Source of the DNA: Streptomyces sp. ML-6
GTDB lineage: Bacteria; Actinomycetota; Actinomycetes; Streptomycetales; Streptomycetaceae
DNA length: 64,000 nucleotides
Direction of reading: 5' to 3'
Assembly (NCBI RefSeq): GCF_030116705.1
Contig: NZ_JAOTIK010000001.1
Coordinates: 6,662,501 to 6,726,500 of the forward strand
The notes beneath the pieces are model-generated. The model ran no database searches, had not been told where the DNA came from, and worked only from the letters and a program-made list of their open reading frames with translations. Made by a program: the position numbers and the translations under genes. This document shows positions 19,977-28,288 of this stretch, piece by piece (positions within the stretch are counted from its first letter, which is position 1; every line of letters begins with the position of its first letter).

Positions 19977-20327
19977 GTGGTCCACCTTGCTGAAGTCTGG
20001 GCTCGGGGGGAGCGGGGACGCACTTGTGGTGCGGGATTCGCGGTCGGCGGTGGCCGTAAGATGGGGAGCGCCTCGGCCGTCCGAGACTCGCTTGGCCGCC
20101 TGTCTCGGACGGCCGAGTGCTGTTCGTGGGCAGCGCGGGGAGGCCGGAAAACCCGTGGGCTGGCCAAACCCCCGGTTCGATACGATGACGGTGGCTTGCA
20201 GCCCTGTTCTGTCACCGTGTGTGATGCTGGCGTGCGATCGGAGTGATCGCGTCGGCTGCGGCCTCCCGACCTGGGCCCGCCGTGGCAGTGCCACCGGCGC
20301 CATACGTATGAAATGGAGCATCCAAGG
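19977..20327. promoter_or_regulatory. Divergent control region with several inverted repeats
   Basis: This gap between the dehydrogenase and the metG-like gene holds four inverted repeats: a perfect 16-bp-arm repeat at 20072-20087/20102-20117 with a 14-base loop; ACGGTG/CACCGT at 20188-20193/20213-20218; GTGGCAGTGCCAC at 20282-20294; and CATACGTATG at 20301-20310, just before the ribosome site. I found no T-box consensus. The arrangement could be operators, an attenuator, or both. Confidence 0.55.
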
Positions 20328-22052
20328 ATGGCTCGACACCTGGTAACCAGCGCGCTTCCCTACATCAACGGGATCAAGCACCTGGGCAACATGGTCGGGT
20401 CGATGCTTCCGGCGGATGTGTACTCCCGGTACCTCCGCCAGCGTGGTCACGATGTCCTTTACATCTGCGCCACCGACGAGCACGGCACCCCCGCCGAGCT
20501 GGCAGCCAAGGAGGCCGGGCTCTCGGTCGCCGAGTTCTGTGCGCAGGCGCACGACGCGCAGAAGGCCGTGTACGACGGGTTCGAGCTGGCCTTCGACTAC
20601 TTCGGGCGCAGTTCCTCGCAGCAGAACGTCGAGATCACCCAGCACTTCGCGCGGAAGCTGAACGAGAACGGCTTCATCGAGGAGCGTGCGATCCGGCAGG
20701 TGTACTCGCCGGTCGACGGACGCTTCCTGCCGGACCGGTACGTCGAGGGCACCTGCCCGCACTGCGGCTACGACAAGGCCCGTGGCGACCAGTGCGAGAA
20801 CTGCACTCGCGTCCTCGACCCGACCGACCTGATCGACCCGCGATCGGCGATCAGCGGTTCCACGGACCTGGAGGTCCGCGAGACCAAGCACCTCTTCCTG
20901 CTGCAGTCCAAGCTCCAGCACGACGTCGAGGAGTGGATCGCCACCGTCAGCGCGGAGTGGCCGCACCTGTCCACGTCCATCGCCCGCAAGTGGCTGACCG
21001 AGGGCCTGAACGACCGCGCCATCACCCGCGACCTCGACTGGGGCGTCCCGGTGCCGGCCGACACCTGGCCGGAACTCGCGGCTGAGGGCAAGGTCTTCTA
21101 CGTCTGGTTCGACGCCCCGATCGAGTACATCGGCGCGACCAAGGAGTGGGCAAACGCCGTCGGCGATGGCGAGTCCCGTGACTGGAAGTCGTGGTGGTAC
21201 GAGGCCGATGACACCGTCCGCTACACGCAGTTCATGGCCAAGGACAACGTCCCCTTCCACACGGTGATGTTCCCCGCCACCGAGCTCGGTGTGCGGGAGC
21301 CCTGGAAGAAGGTCGATGTCGTCAAGGGCTTCAACTGGCTGACGTTCTACGGCGGCAAGTTCTCCACCTCCCAGAAGCGCGGCGTCTTCACCGATGCGGC
21401 CCTGGAGATCCTGCCCGGGGATTACTGGCGCTACTTCCTGATCGCTAACGCCCCCGAGTCGGACGACTCGTCGTTCACCTGGGAGCACTTCACAGCCACG
21501 GTCAACAAGGACCTGGCGGACACCCTCGGCAACTTCGTCAACCGCGTGCTGTCGTTCTCCCGCAAGCGTTTCGGCGACGAGGTCCCGGCCGGGCACGCCG
21601 TCGGCGAGGCGGAGGCGAAGCTGGGCGAGGAGATCGCACGGCTGCTCGGCGAGTACGAGGAGCAGATGGAGGCCCTCCAGTTCCGCAAGGCCGCCGCTGC
21701 CCTGCGCGCGCTGTGGTCCGCGGGCAACTCCTACCTGGAGGAGAAGGCCCCCTGGCTGGAGATCAAGACCGACGCCGACGGCGCCGCGCTGACGCTCCGT
21801 ACCGCGATGAACCTGATCCACCTGTACGCGGTCGTCTCCGAGCCGTTCATCCCGGCCACGGCCGCCGCCATGCGCGGGGCCTTCGCCCTGGAGAACGACA
21901 CCGCGACCTGGGTGACCGCCGACCAGGCCAAGTCCCTGGACACCGTCCCGGCTGGCACCGCGTTCACCGTGCCGCCCGTGCTCTTCGCGAAGATCACGGA
22001 GGAGGACCTGGAGTCCTACCGCGAGCGCTTTGGCGGCGCCCCGGAAGCCTGA
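20328..22052 (+). CDS. metG: Methionyl-tRNA synthetase
   Basis: The 574-aa class I synthetase reads [13 protein letters not shown] (HIGH motif as HLGN), CATDEHGTP, a four-Cys zinc knuckle ([17 protein letters not shown], about residues 140-157), [17 protein letters not shown]-like MAKDNVPFH, and KFSTS at the KMSKS position. These features match the zinc-containing MetRS subgroup that includes eukaryotic-like enzymes; my recollection is that streptomycete housekeeping MetRS also has HLGN and KFSTS. No C-terminal tRNA-binding domain follows the anticodon-binding helices. I prefer ATG 20328 because GGAG lies nine bases ahead. It could be the only metG of the cell or a second copy tied to the surrounding sugar/transferase genes. 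Confidence 0.95.
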   Translation: MARHLVTSALPYINGIKHLGNMVGSMLPADVYSRYLRQRGHDVLYICATDEHGTPAELAAKEAGLSVAEFCAQAHDAQKAVYDGFELAFDYFGRSSSQQNVEITQHFARKLNENGFIEERAIRQVYSPVDGRFLPDRYVEGTCPHCGYDKARGDQCENCTRVLDPTDLIDPRSAISGSTDLEVRETKHLFLLQSKLQHDVEEWIATVSAEWPHLSTSIARKWLTEGLNDRAITRDLDWGVPVPADTWPELAAEGKVFYVWFDAPIEYIGATKEWANAVGDGESRDWKSWWYEADDTVRYTQFMAKDNVPFHTVMFPATELGVREPWKKVDVVKGFNWLTFYGGKFSTSQKRGVFTDAALEILPGDYWRYFLIANAPESDDSSFTWEHFTATVNKDLADTLGNFVNRVLSFSRKRFGDEVPAGHAVGEAEAKLGEEIARLLGEYEEQMEALQFRKAAAALRALWSAGNSYLEEKAPWLEIKTDADGAALTLRTAMNLIHLYAVVSEPFIPATAAAMRGAFALENDTATWVTADQAKSLDTVPAGTAFTVPPVLFAKITEEDLESYRERFGGAPEA

Positions 22053-22064
22053 CGGGCGTCCCCG

Positions 22065-22103
22065 CGCCCGCACCGTCCCGACTCTCATCGGACGGTGCGG
22101 GCG
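22065..22103. terminator. Convergent terminator after metG
   Basis: Perfect 14-bp arms at 22065-22078 and 22090-22103 with an 11-base loop lie between the metG stop and the tail of the opposite-strand histidine phosphatase; the right arm overlaps the last codons of that gene. Confidence 0.65.
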
Positions 22104-22723
22104 TTGAGGAGGACGGGCAGGTCCGCAGGCGAGACGTTCATGAGCCGCACGCGCGGAGCTGGGCCGCCGATCTCCACCCACGTGAGCCCGGCGGACCCGG
22201 GCACGTGCTGGAGGTACCGGTCGAAGCCGTTCCCGGTGAGCCACAGCAGCAGGCAGGCGATGCCCCCGCCGTGCCCGACGAGGACGGTGGTTCGCCGCCC
22301 CCCGGAGCAGACCTCGGCCCACAGATCCACGTAACGAGCCTGGACATCCTCCGACGACTCGCCGCCCGGCGTGCGGAGCCGGTGGATCGGCACACCGTGG
22401 CGAGCGGCCTCAGCGGCGGCGAGCTCTCTGGGCCGGCCCCCGAGGTGACCGCTGTCCTTGGCGGCCAGACGCTCGTCGACGCGGACATGGGCTGGGGCGA
22501 GCGTGGCGGTGAGAAGCTCGGCCGACTCCCGGCAACGGGACATCGGGCTGACGAGCATCTGGTCCATGGCGACCCCGGCCGTCGTGAGGCAGGCACCGAC
22601 CAGCCGCATGTCGGCGCGTCCGCGCTCGCTGAGCCGGCCGCCGACCGCGCGGCCCTGGTGGATGCCCTGGAGGTTCTCCTCGGTCTCGCCGTGCTTGATC
22701 AGGTAGATGTGCTGGGTGTTCAT
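22085..22723 (-). CDS. Histidine phosphatase family protein with altered RHG motif
   Basis: The 212-aa protein has the phosphoglycerate mutase-like fold: YLIKHGETEEN at the N-terminus, SPMSRCRESAELL, and VLVGHGGGI with the second catalytic His. The usual RHGxTxxN motif is KHGETEEN here, so the phosphate-binding Arg is replaced by Lys while the nucleophilic His is kept. It may dephosphorylate a sugar phosphate or nucleotide-linked intermediate made by the operon; that is inferred. It is the last gene of the six-gene minus-strand operon, 23 bases after the FkbM gene. Confidence 0.85.
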   Translation of the reverse strand: MNTQHIYLIKHGETEENLQGIHQGRAVGGRLSERGRADMRLVGACLTTAGVAMDQMLVSPMSRCRESAELLTATLAPAHVRVDERLAAKDSGHLGGRPRELAAAEAARHGVPIHRLRTPGGESSEDVQARYVDLWAEVCSGGRRTTVLVGHGGGIACLLLWLTGNGFDRYLQHVPGSAGLTWVEIGGPAPRVRLMNVSPADLPVLLNARTVR

Positions 22724-22746
22724 GGCGTCGTGTCCCCTCACTCCGC

Positions 22747-23301
22747 TTAGTCCCAGTGGCGGACGTCGACGCGTGCGGAGACGGTGGTGGCGACCTCGTC
22801 GTGCTCGGCCTGGCTCATGGCGGGGAAGCGGTCGTGGTGCCACTCGACGTAGAGGACGGAGACGAGGCCGATCGTCTCGTCGGCGAGCAGCTTCCTGAGC
22901 ACGGGGTACTCGGCGCCCTCGATGTCCATCTTTACGACGACGTGGTCCTCCGGCGTGGCGGTCCGGCGGAGCCAGGCGCTGAAGTCCACCGCCGGGACGG
23001 CGACGGGGGAGCTGTAGTCGATCTGCTGGTCGTACACGGGCGGTACCCGCTTGCCGGACATCACGGTGGAGCTCTCGTGGTGGCCGAGGAAGAGGTCGAT
23101 TGTGCCGTCCTCGGTCCACACCGCACTGGGGGAGACCTCGACCAGGCCGGCGTGCTGGGCCTGCTCCACGTTCGCCGTGATGGAGGGGAGCAGGGTCGCA
23201 TTGGGCTCGAAGGCGTAGAAGTCGTGGTCCGGGAGCTCGTGCATAAAGCGCTTCAGCACGATTCCGAGGTTGGCGCCGCAGTCGACGAAGATCTTGCGCA
23301 T
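22747..23301 (-). CDS. FkbM-family SAM-dependent methyltransferase
   Basis: This 184-aa protein has the SAM-binding FVDCGANLG at residues 5-13 and FEPN at the ribose-binding acidic position, and the FkbM hallmark VVKMDIEGAEYPVL. FkbM enzymes usually O-methylate hydroxyls on sugars, polyketides or lipids. At 184 residues it is at the short end for the family but has both core motifs. It starts five bases after the membrane protein gene, with GGAGG ten bases ahead of its ATG, so it is co-transcribed. In context it would methylate the glycosylated product or a sugar. Confidence 0.85.
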   Translation of the reverse strand: MRKIFVDCGANLGIVLKRFMHELPDHDFYAFEPNATLLPSITANVEQAQHAGLVEVSPSAVWTEDGTIDLFLGHHESSTVMSGKRVPPVYDQQIDYSSPVAVPAVDFSAWLRRTATPEDHVVVKMDIEGAEYPVLRKLLADETIGLVSVLYVEWHHDRFPAMSQAEHDEVATTVSARVDVRHWD

Positions 23302-23306
23302 GAGAG

Positions 23307-24854
23307 TCAGTCCTCCAGGTCGGTCATCGGAGCGCTGAGGTCGATCTCCCGTACGACGCGATCGGCGAGCAGGACGAAGTCGCCGGTCTCGGGGAGGTAG
23401 CAGCGCTCCTCGTAGCGGATGGTGATGCGGCGGACGGGTTCCTTGCCGCGGTAGGCGGGCAGATCGCCCCATCGGTAGAGCTGGCCCCCGGGCGCCTTGA
23501 GTCGACGTAGCCACCGGGGCAGGGGGCTCTTTCGAGTACCGGCGTTGAGCCGGGTGAACATGGCGGTCAGGAAGGCGACGTGCTCGGCCGAGCGTTCCTC
23601 GTCCCTGTGCGTTCGGCCGTACGTCTGCTTGAGCGTGTGCAGCTGGTCCCGGTCTCGGCCGGCCTGGACGAGCAGATCGCGAATGCGCCGGTCCCAGACG
23701 ATTCCGAGGTGGCCGTGGAGTATGGGCTCGTCCGTCAGGAAGTAGCCCTCTACGCGGCCGAACTCGCGCTCGTACGGGCACATGTAGTCGTTGTAGAGAC
23801 CCCTCGTCGCGCCGGAGACGGTCTCCACCTGCCAGTGGATGCGGGCGGTGAAGGGCGCGTCCCACCACCCCAGATGCCAGGGCTGCCACAGCAGGTCGGC
23901 GGTGCTGAGCAGGATCACGGTGAGCGCCACCAGCGCGGCGGGCCACCCGAAGGCCGTGTCGTACCCCGTGTCGGGGAGCAGCCCGACGACCGTCGCGAGT
24001 CCGATGTTGGCGGCGATGTTCTCCCAGAAGAGGATGCCGGAGGCGAGGGCGACGGCGAGGTTGAAGAGTGCGGTCGCCACCAGGATCGCGATCAGCAGCC
24101 GGCGGTCGAGGAAGGCAACCAGCCCGGCGGCCTCCACGACCATCGTGAGGATGTTGACGGGGCGGTCCACGACCCTCGCCCGGCGCAGGAGCTGAGACAC
24201 CTTCCCGGACGGGAGGAAGCGTGCCCAGCCCCAGGAGTGCGCCGAGGCCATGAGGTAGTGCGTGCGGTTGTCCCGGGCCCACGACCAGGGATGCGGTCCC
24301 AGACGGGCCTTGCTCCAGGCCGGCTTGACGTAGTGCGACAGCGAGACGCAGCCGAGTACCAGCACCAGACCGGCCGTGGAGTCGGAGGGAGGAGGGGCGA
24401 GGACCGCGGTCACGACGAACCAGGCGAGGTACGTCTTCAGCAGGCGCACCGGCATCATCGCGTGGTGCTGCCACCCGCGCAGCCTGCCGCAGAACACGGC
24501 GATCCACGCCGACAGGGCGGCAGCCCAGACGACCGAGGCGACGGCGAGGAACAAGAGGAGCAGCTTGTCCCGACGCTGGGGACCGATGGGCAGCGTGACG
24601 TCGTAGTCGCTTGTCACGCCGCGCCAGGTCAGTAAGGCGATCACGAAGACGACGAACCAACGCAGCGGCCCGGGAAGGGGCGACGTCCGGAGCGTCAGAG
24701 GGGCGATGACCGCGACGGCCGCGCTCACGGCCAGGGGCGTGGGGTGACGGGCGAGGGCCCGTACAGCCGGGGAGACCCTGAGGCGGTAGCACGCCACGAC
24801 GGCGGCTACGACCGTTGCGGTCGCCACGTACGAGGGAGCCAGGGGAGCCGACAT
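23307..24854 (-). CDS. Polytopic membrane protein of unknown function
   Basis: The 515-aa protein has roughly eight to ten hydrophobic segments in residues 5-335, then a soluble C-terminal domain of about 170 residues with GLYNDYMCPYERE, EGYFLTDEP and RRITIRYEERCYLP. I do not recognise the family with confidence; a Trp/His-rich region (SHYVKPAWSKARLG, NRTHYLMASAHSWGWARFLP) between membrane spans could be catalytic, as in integral membrane transferases or HTTM-like proteins. Residue 74 (in VIALLTWRG) is encoded by the rare TTA at 24635-24633. The gene follows the glycosyltransferase by six bases and precedes the FkbM gene by five. Confidence 0.8.
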   Translation of the reverse strand: MSAPLAPSYVATATVVAAVVACYRLRVSPAVRALARHPTPLAVSAAVAVIAPLTLRTSPLPGPLRWFVVFVIALLTWRGVTSDYDVTLPIGPQRRDKLLLLFLAVASVVWAAALSAWIAVFCGRLRGWQHHAMMPVRLLKTYLAWFVVTAVLAPPPSDSTAGLVLVLGCVSLSHYVKPAWSKARLGPHPWSWARDNRTHYLMASAHSWGWARFLPSGKVSQLLRRARVVDRPVNILTMVVEAAGLVAFLDRRLLIAILVATALFNLAVALASGILFWENIAANIGLATVVGLLPDTGYDTAFGWPAALVALTVILLSTADLLWQPWHLGWWDAPFTARIHWQVETVSGATRGLYNDYMCPYEREFGRVEGYFLTDEPILHGHLGIVWDRRIRDLLVQAGRDRDQLHTLKQTYGRTHRDEERSAEHVAFLTAMFTRLNAGTRKSPLPRWLRRLKAPGGQLYRWGDLPAYRGKEPVRRITIRYEERCYLPETGDFVLLADRVVREIDLSAPMTDLED

Positions 24855-24860
24855 GTCCAG

Positions 24861-26009
24861 CTACCCCGCGACCGGAGCGGGTATCAGCCGGTCGACCGTT
24901 GGCAGGCTCTCCAGGTACGAGGCGATCCGCTCCCGGGGGTCAGCCGAGAGGTACAGGTCCCGGTGGCGTACGACGTTGTCGCTGAGTGCCCGACCGCGCG
25001 CGAGGAATTCGAGGACAGCCCGCCGTTCGATGCGCGGGGCCGCAGTTCCCAGTCCGGCCTCCTCGGTGACCTTCGCGCACCAGTGCTGGTCGTAGGTGGG
25101 TAACGGGATGAGGTGGACCGGTTTGCCGAGGACGAGTGCCTCGCTGATCAGGTTGAAGCCGGCGTTGGAGACCACGGCCTCGGAGCGAGCCATGTCCGCG
25201 ATGAACGCCTCGCGGTCGAAGGCGCGGATCTCTACACGGGCGTCGGCGTACCCGAGCAGGGACCTCAACTCCGTCGGCTGCGTGTAGATCCGCAGCGTTC
25301 GGTCCGGTACGGACTGGCGGAAGATCGAGGCCAGTTCGCGGACGGATTCCTCCGGGCCGTGGTCGAAGTAGCGGGAGAAGTAGGCCGTGACGAGGGGCTC
25401 GGTGGTGACCGGTGCCGATCTGATGAGATCGGGAATGACCGGGGCGATGAACTCGACTCTTCGGTCCTCGGCGTCCAGTGGGATGTAGGAGCAGATGAAG
25501 GACCGGTCGACGCGGGGGGCGAAGTACCGCAGTCGCTGCTCTTCGGCCGTACGGGCGTACCGGTCGACGACGGGAAGGTCCAGGTGTCGGTACTTGCTCT
25601 GTTGGTCGATGGAGATGAGCGGTCGGCCGAAGTGGTAGGCGAGGCGCGGGGTGTTGGGCTCGTAGTCGGTGATGAACACATCCGGAGCACCGCTGCTTCG
25701 GACGAGCCGACGCAGCTGGAGGTGTCGGCGGAGACCTCCGGGTACCTGGCGGATGTTCGCGCGCACGGCGTCGCGAGCGTGGATCCGGTCGTCGCGTGCG
25801 AGGAGCGTCGGCATCCATCCGTCCCAGGCGGGGAAGCCGAGGTCCTGGAAGTACGCGATCCGACCGGAGCCGTTGGTGATGATCCGAACCTGGTGCCCGC
25901 GGTCGCGGAGGTACTGGGCGATCGCGCTCTGCCGGACCGTGTGTCCCATGCCGATGCCGTTCACGCCGATGATCACGTTGAGCGGCTGTTCGTTGCCGTT
26001 TCCGGACAT
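24861..26009 (-). CDS. MurG/UGT-like glycosyltransferase (GT-B fold)
   Basis: The 382-aa protein starts NVIIGVNGIGMGHTVRQSAIA, the N-terminal GT-B acceptor-domain motif seen in MurG-like and MJ1255-type glycosyltransferases, and has the C-terminal donor-binding segment VVSNAGFNLISEALVLGKPV with LPTYDQHWCA. It should transfer a sugar from a UDP-sugar, plausibly supplied by the nearby dehydrogenase and epimerase. ATG 26009 follows AAGGA. Leu303 (in HLIPLPTYDQ) is encoded by TTA at 25103-25101, so in a streptomycete translation would need the bldA tRNA. Confidence 0.88.
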   Translation of the reverse strand: MSGNGNEQPLNVIIGVNGIGMGHTVRQSAIAQYLRDRGHQVRIITNGSGRIAYFQDLGFPAWDGWMPTLLARDDRIHARDAVRANIRQVPGGLRRHLQLRRLVRSSGAPDVFITDYEPNTPRLAYHFGRPLISIDQQSKYRHLDLPVVDRYARTAEEQRLRYFAPRVDRSFICSYIPLDAEDRRVEFIAPVIPDLIRSAPVTTEPLVTAYFSRYFDHGPEESVRELASIFRQSVPDRTLRIYTQPTELRSLLGYADARVEIRAFDREAFIADMARSEAVVSNAGFNLISEALVLGKPVHLIPLPTYDQHWCAKVTEEAGLGTAAPRIERRAVLEFLARGRALSDNVVRHRDLYLSADPRERIASYLESLPTVDRLIPAPVAG

Positions 26010-26028
26010 GAGGATTCCTTTTCTTCGG

Positions 26029-27345
26029 TCAGGAGAGCCGGGTGATGACGTTGCGGGTGACAGCGGAGACCTGGGGGTCTGTGGCCAGGAGTCGGGCCCA
26101 GTCGGTGGTGGCGGCGGTGAAGACCGTGCCGCCAGCTGTGAAGACGCCGAGGGTGGCGGCCCGAGGGCTGGACATCGGCTCACGGGCGGCGAAGTTCCAG
26201 TCCGGGGGGAGCTCGGCGATGCCGAGGATCTCGAAGTCCTTCGGCGTTCCGTCCTGCCCGGTGGGACGCGGCCGGCCGGCGGCGTCGTACTCGTAGGCCG
26301 CGCCATCGCATTCGTAGCCGATCAGGGCCCCGTCGTGTCCGAGAGTGTCGCCGGTATTCAGCCCCGTGCCGCAGTACACCCAGTGGCCGGCGTCCGTGAC
26401 GATGAAGCCCCGGCAAGCTCGGGTGCCGTCCCAGTGACCGCCGCCGTTGCGGTAGCTCACGCCCAGGAGCGTGTTCTCCGGCTCTGACTCCCACCAGTGG
26501 TCCGGGCAGCCGTACGAGCTGTCCGGATCAGTACCGGCGGGGGCGCCGGGCGGGAACTTGTCACAGGACAACCCTGCCCCGTCCGGAGTGACGCCGACGC
26601 GCCACCAGCAGGTGTTGGCGCCGAAGTTGGCGATGTGGCCGCCGGCGTCACGGAAGGCGGTCACGTGGCGTCGGATGTCGGTGCTCCAGTATTCGTCGTG
26701 ACCGGCGGAGACCAGGAGACGGTAGCCGTCACGCAGGAACAGGCCCTCGTGGAGATCCAGGTCGGTGCAGTAGTCGGCCTCGATCCAGTTCCGTTCCATC
26801 CAGGCGATGAAGTGGGCGTCCCAATGAGCGAACGTCTGCCGGGGGGACGACGGGTCGTACGCGTCCGGCAGGCCCTTCACCGGTCCGCCGACACCGCCCC
26901 CGGGACGGCGCGTCGTGATCTGGGAGGCGCTGTAGAGGCTGCCGCCGCCCGCTGTGTTGTACGCCTGGTAGGTGAACGTCGGGATCTTGTACAGGATCCT
27001 GCGGCCGGAGGGCGCGGAGGGAGTGACGACCAAGAGGATGCGCCCCTCCCTGGCATCCAGCGGCGGAGTACCGGACGCGTGCTCCGTGCCCAAGACCGCG
27101 ATGTAGACGCCGGACCGCCACTCCGGGGGTACGAGAAACTCGTACGCGGGCCACCGCCAGTCGGCGTCGAAACGTCCGGAGGACGCGGCACGGCCGGGCC
27201 ACTCGCTGTGTCCCGCATGCTGCGGTGTGGCTCCCCAGCGATAGAAGTCAACGTGTACGTGGGGAGCGGTGGTGGCGATGTGCAGGCGCACCACCTCGCC
27301 GGCGCGGACGCTGGGCCGGGCCGCGTATCCGTTGACCGGGATCAC
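26029..27345 (-). CDS. N,N-dimethylformamidase beta-subunit-like protein
   Basis: The 438-aa protein matches the DMFase large-subunit pattern: an N-terminal beta domain (residues 1-110), then YKIPTFTYQAYNTAGGGSLY, DYCTDLDLHE, LLVSAGHDEYWS, and GGHIANFGANTCWWRVG. Characterised members hydrolyse small formamides, but most homologues are unassigned and may cleave or bind other amides or be glutamine amidotransferase-like. GTG 27345 has GGGAGGG just ahead and overlaps the methyltransferase stop by four bases (GTGA), showing tight coupling. Among glycosyltransferase and methyltransferase genes it may act on an amide of the operon product. Confidence 0.8.
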   Translation of the reverse strand: MIPVNGYAARPSVRAGEVVRLHIATTAPHVHVDFYRWGATPQHAGHSEWPGRAASSGRFDADWRWPAYEFLVPPEWRSGVYIAVLGTEHASGTPPLDAREGRILLVVTPSAPSGRRILYKIPTFTYQAYNTAGGGSLYSASQITTRRPGGGVGGPVKGLPDAYDPSSPRQTFAHWDAHFIAWMERNWIEADYCTDLDLHEGLFLRDGYRLLVSAGHDEYWSTDIRRHVTAFRDAGGHIANFGANTCWWRVGVTPDGAGLSCDKFPPGAPAGTDPDSSYGCPDHWWESEPENTLLGVSYRNGGGHWDGTRACRGFIVTDAGHWVYCGTGLNTGDTLGHDGALIGYECDGAAYEYDAAGRPRPTGQDGTPKDFEILGIAELPPDWNFAAREPMSSPRAATLGVFTAGGTVFTAATTDWARLLATDPQVSAVTRNVITRLS

Positions 27346-28019
27346 GCGCCCTCCCTGGGGCGGGCCACACCGGACAGGTGGAACGCGTCGATCGTCTCGA
27401 CGCGGGCGTCCCAACCCAGACCATCCAGCTGGGAGGTGAGGTCTGCGGGGTCTCGGAGCACCTTCACGGCGACGTGGCGGGAACCGTCGGAGAGGGTGCG
27501 TCGCACGGTCGGTACCGGCGCCTCGTCCACCTGTTCCTCGATCTCCGCCTTCGCCGACGAGTCATCGAGGAACACCACGTGGCCGCCCGGCGCCAGCGCC
27601 CGCCGAAGCAGGTCCCAGAACGGCTCCATCTCGACCGGCGGGACATGGCTGAGCCAGAAGGCGAAGAACACCGTGTCGTACTGGCGGTCCGGTTCCCAGC
27701 CGAAGATGTCCGCTTCGATAAAACGGGTCGCGGTGCCCCGCACGCGGTCGCGGGCTCGGCGGAGCATCTCCGGTGCCGCGTCCAGCGCGGTCAGGCTGTG
27801 GGCCTGGGGGAGGAGCAACTTGGTCCACTGGCCCGTGCCGCAGGCGAGCTCCAGGACGTCACCGCTGACCGGTAGCGCGTCAAGGGCCTTCGCGAGCCGC
27901 GGCATGCTCATGCGGTCGCTGTACGTGCCGTCGTACTCGTCGGCTCGATCGCGGTAGTAGGCGATTTGCCGTTCGGACCAGTCGTCCGAACCGTGCTGTT
28001 GTGCCTTCGCTTCGGTCAT
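27342..28019 (-). CDS. Class I SAM-dependent methyltransferase
   Basis: The 225-aa protein has motif I VLELACGTGQWT (about residues 55-66), TALDAAPEML for ribose binding, EADIFGW and GGHVVFLDD. It is a typical small-molecule methyltransferase; the substrate is unknown. It is the first gene of the six-gene minus-strand operon, so its promoter must lie in the 270 bases before the divergent regulator gene. Confidence 0.9.
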   Translation of the reverse strand: MTEAKAQQHGSDDWSERQIAYYRDRADEYDGTYSDRMSMPRLAKALDALPVSGDVLELACGTGQWTKLLLPQAHSLTALDAAPEMLRRARDRVRGTATRFIEADIFGWEPDRQYDTVFFAFWLSHVPPVEMEPFWDLLRRALAPGGHVVFLDDSSAKAEIEEQVDEAPVPTVRRTLSDGSRHVAVKVLRDPADLTSQLDGLGWDARVETIDAFHLSGVARPREGA

Positions 28020-28288
28020 CGTGTGACCACCCCTCTCGTCTGCCTGCGGAGCGGTGGAGCTCCGTGCTGAGCAGACTGCCGAGCTGCGTCGGACAGCGGG
28101 CTGCCGTGGTGTCGCACTCGCGGTGCAGCACCGCCGCTGTCCAAGGCGGCGGGTGCACCTCGCTCAGACCTGGCCGGAATGGCCGGGTGCTGCATCCGTG
28201 CTGAACTCCCGTCGCAGCGAAGGCTCTACGCCGCTGGTCAGACCGCCCTACCCTGTTATCGTCGTCGGTGTCGGTCGAAGGAGCTCAG
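28020..28288. promoter_or_regulatory. Divergent intergenic region
   Basis: These 270 bases separate the methyltransferase operon from the NB-ARC regulator and should hold both promoters. I see no clear -35/-10 pair, iron box or long palindrome; GGAGCTCC near 28070 is a short palindrome. An N-terminal HTH in the adjacent regulator makes this a likely binding region. Confidence 0.4.

Noticed and set aside
20060..20327. T-box riboswitch in the metG leader
   Set aside because: No T-box consensus (AGGGTGGNACCGCG) or specifier stem could be found; only unrelated inverted repeats.
20313..20330. Upstream ATG (20313) as the metG start
   Set aside because: It lacks a ribosome site and would overlap the GGAG that serves ATG 20328; the usual N-terminus [12 protein letters not shown] starts at 20328.
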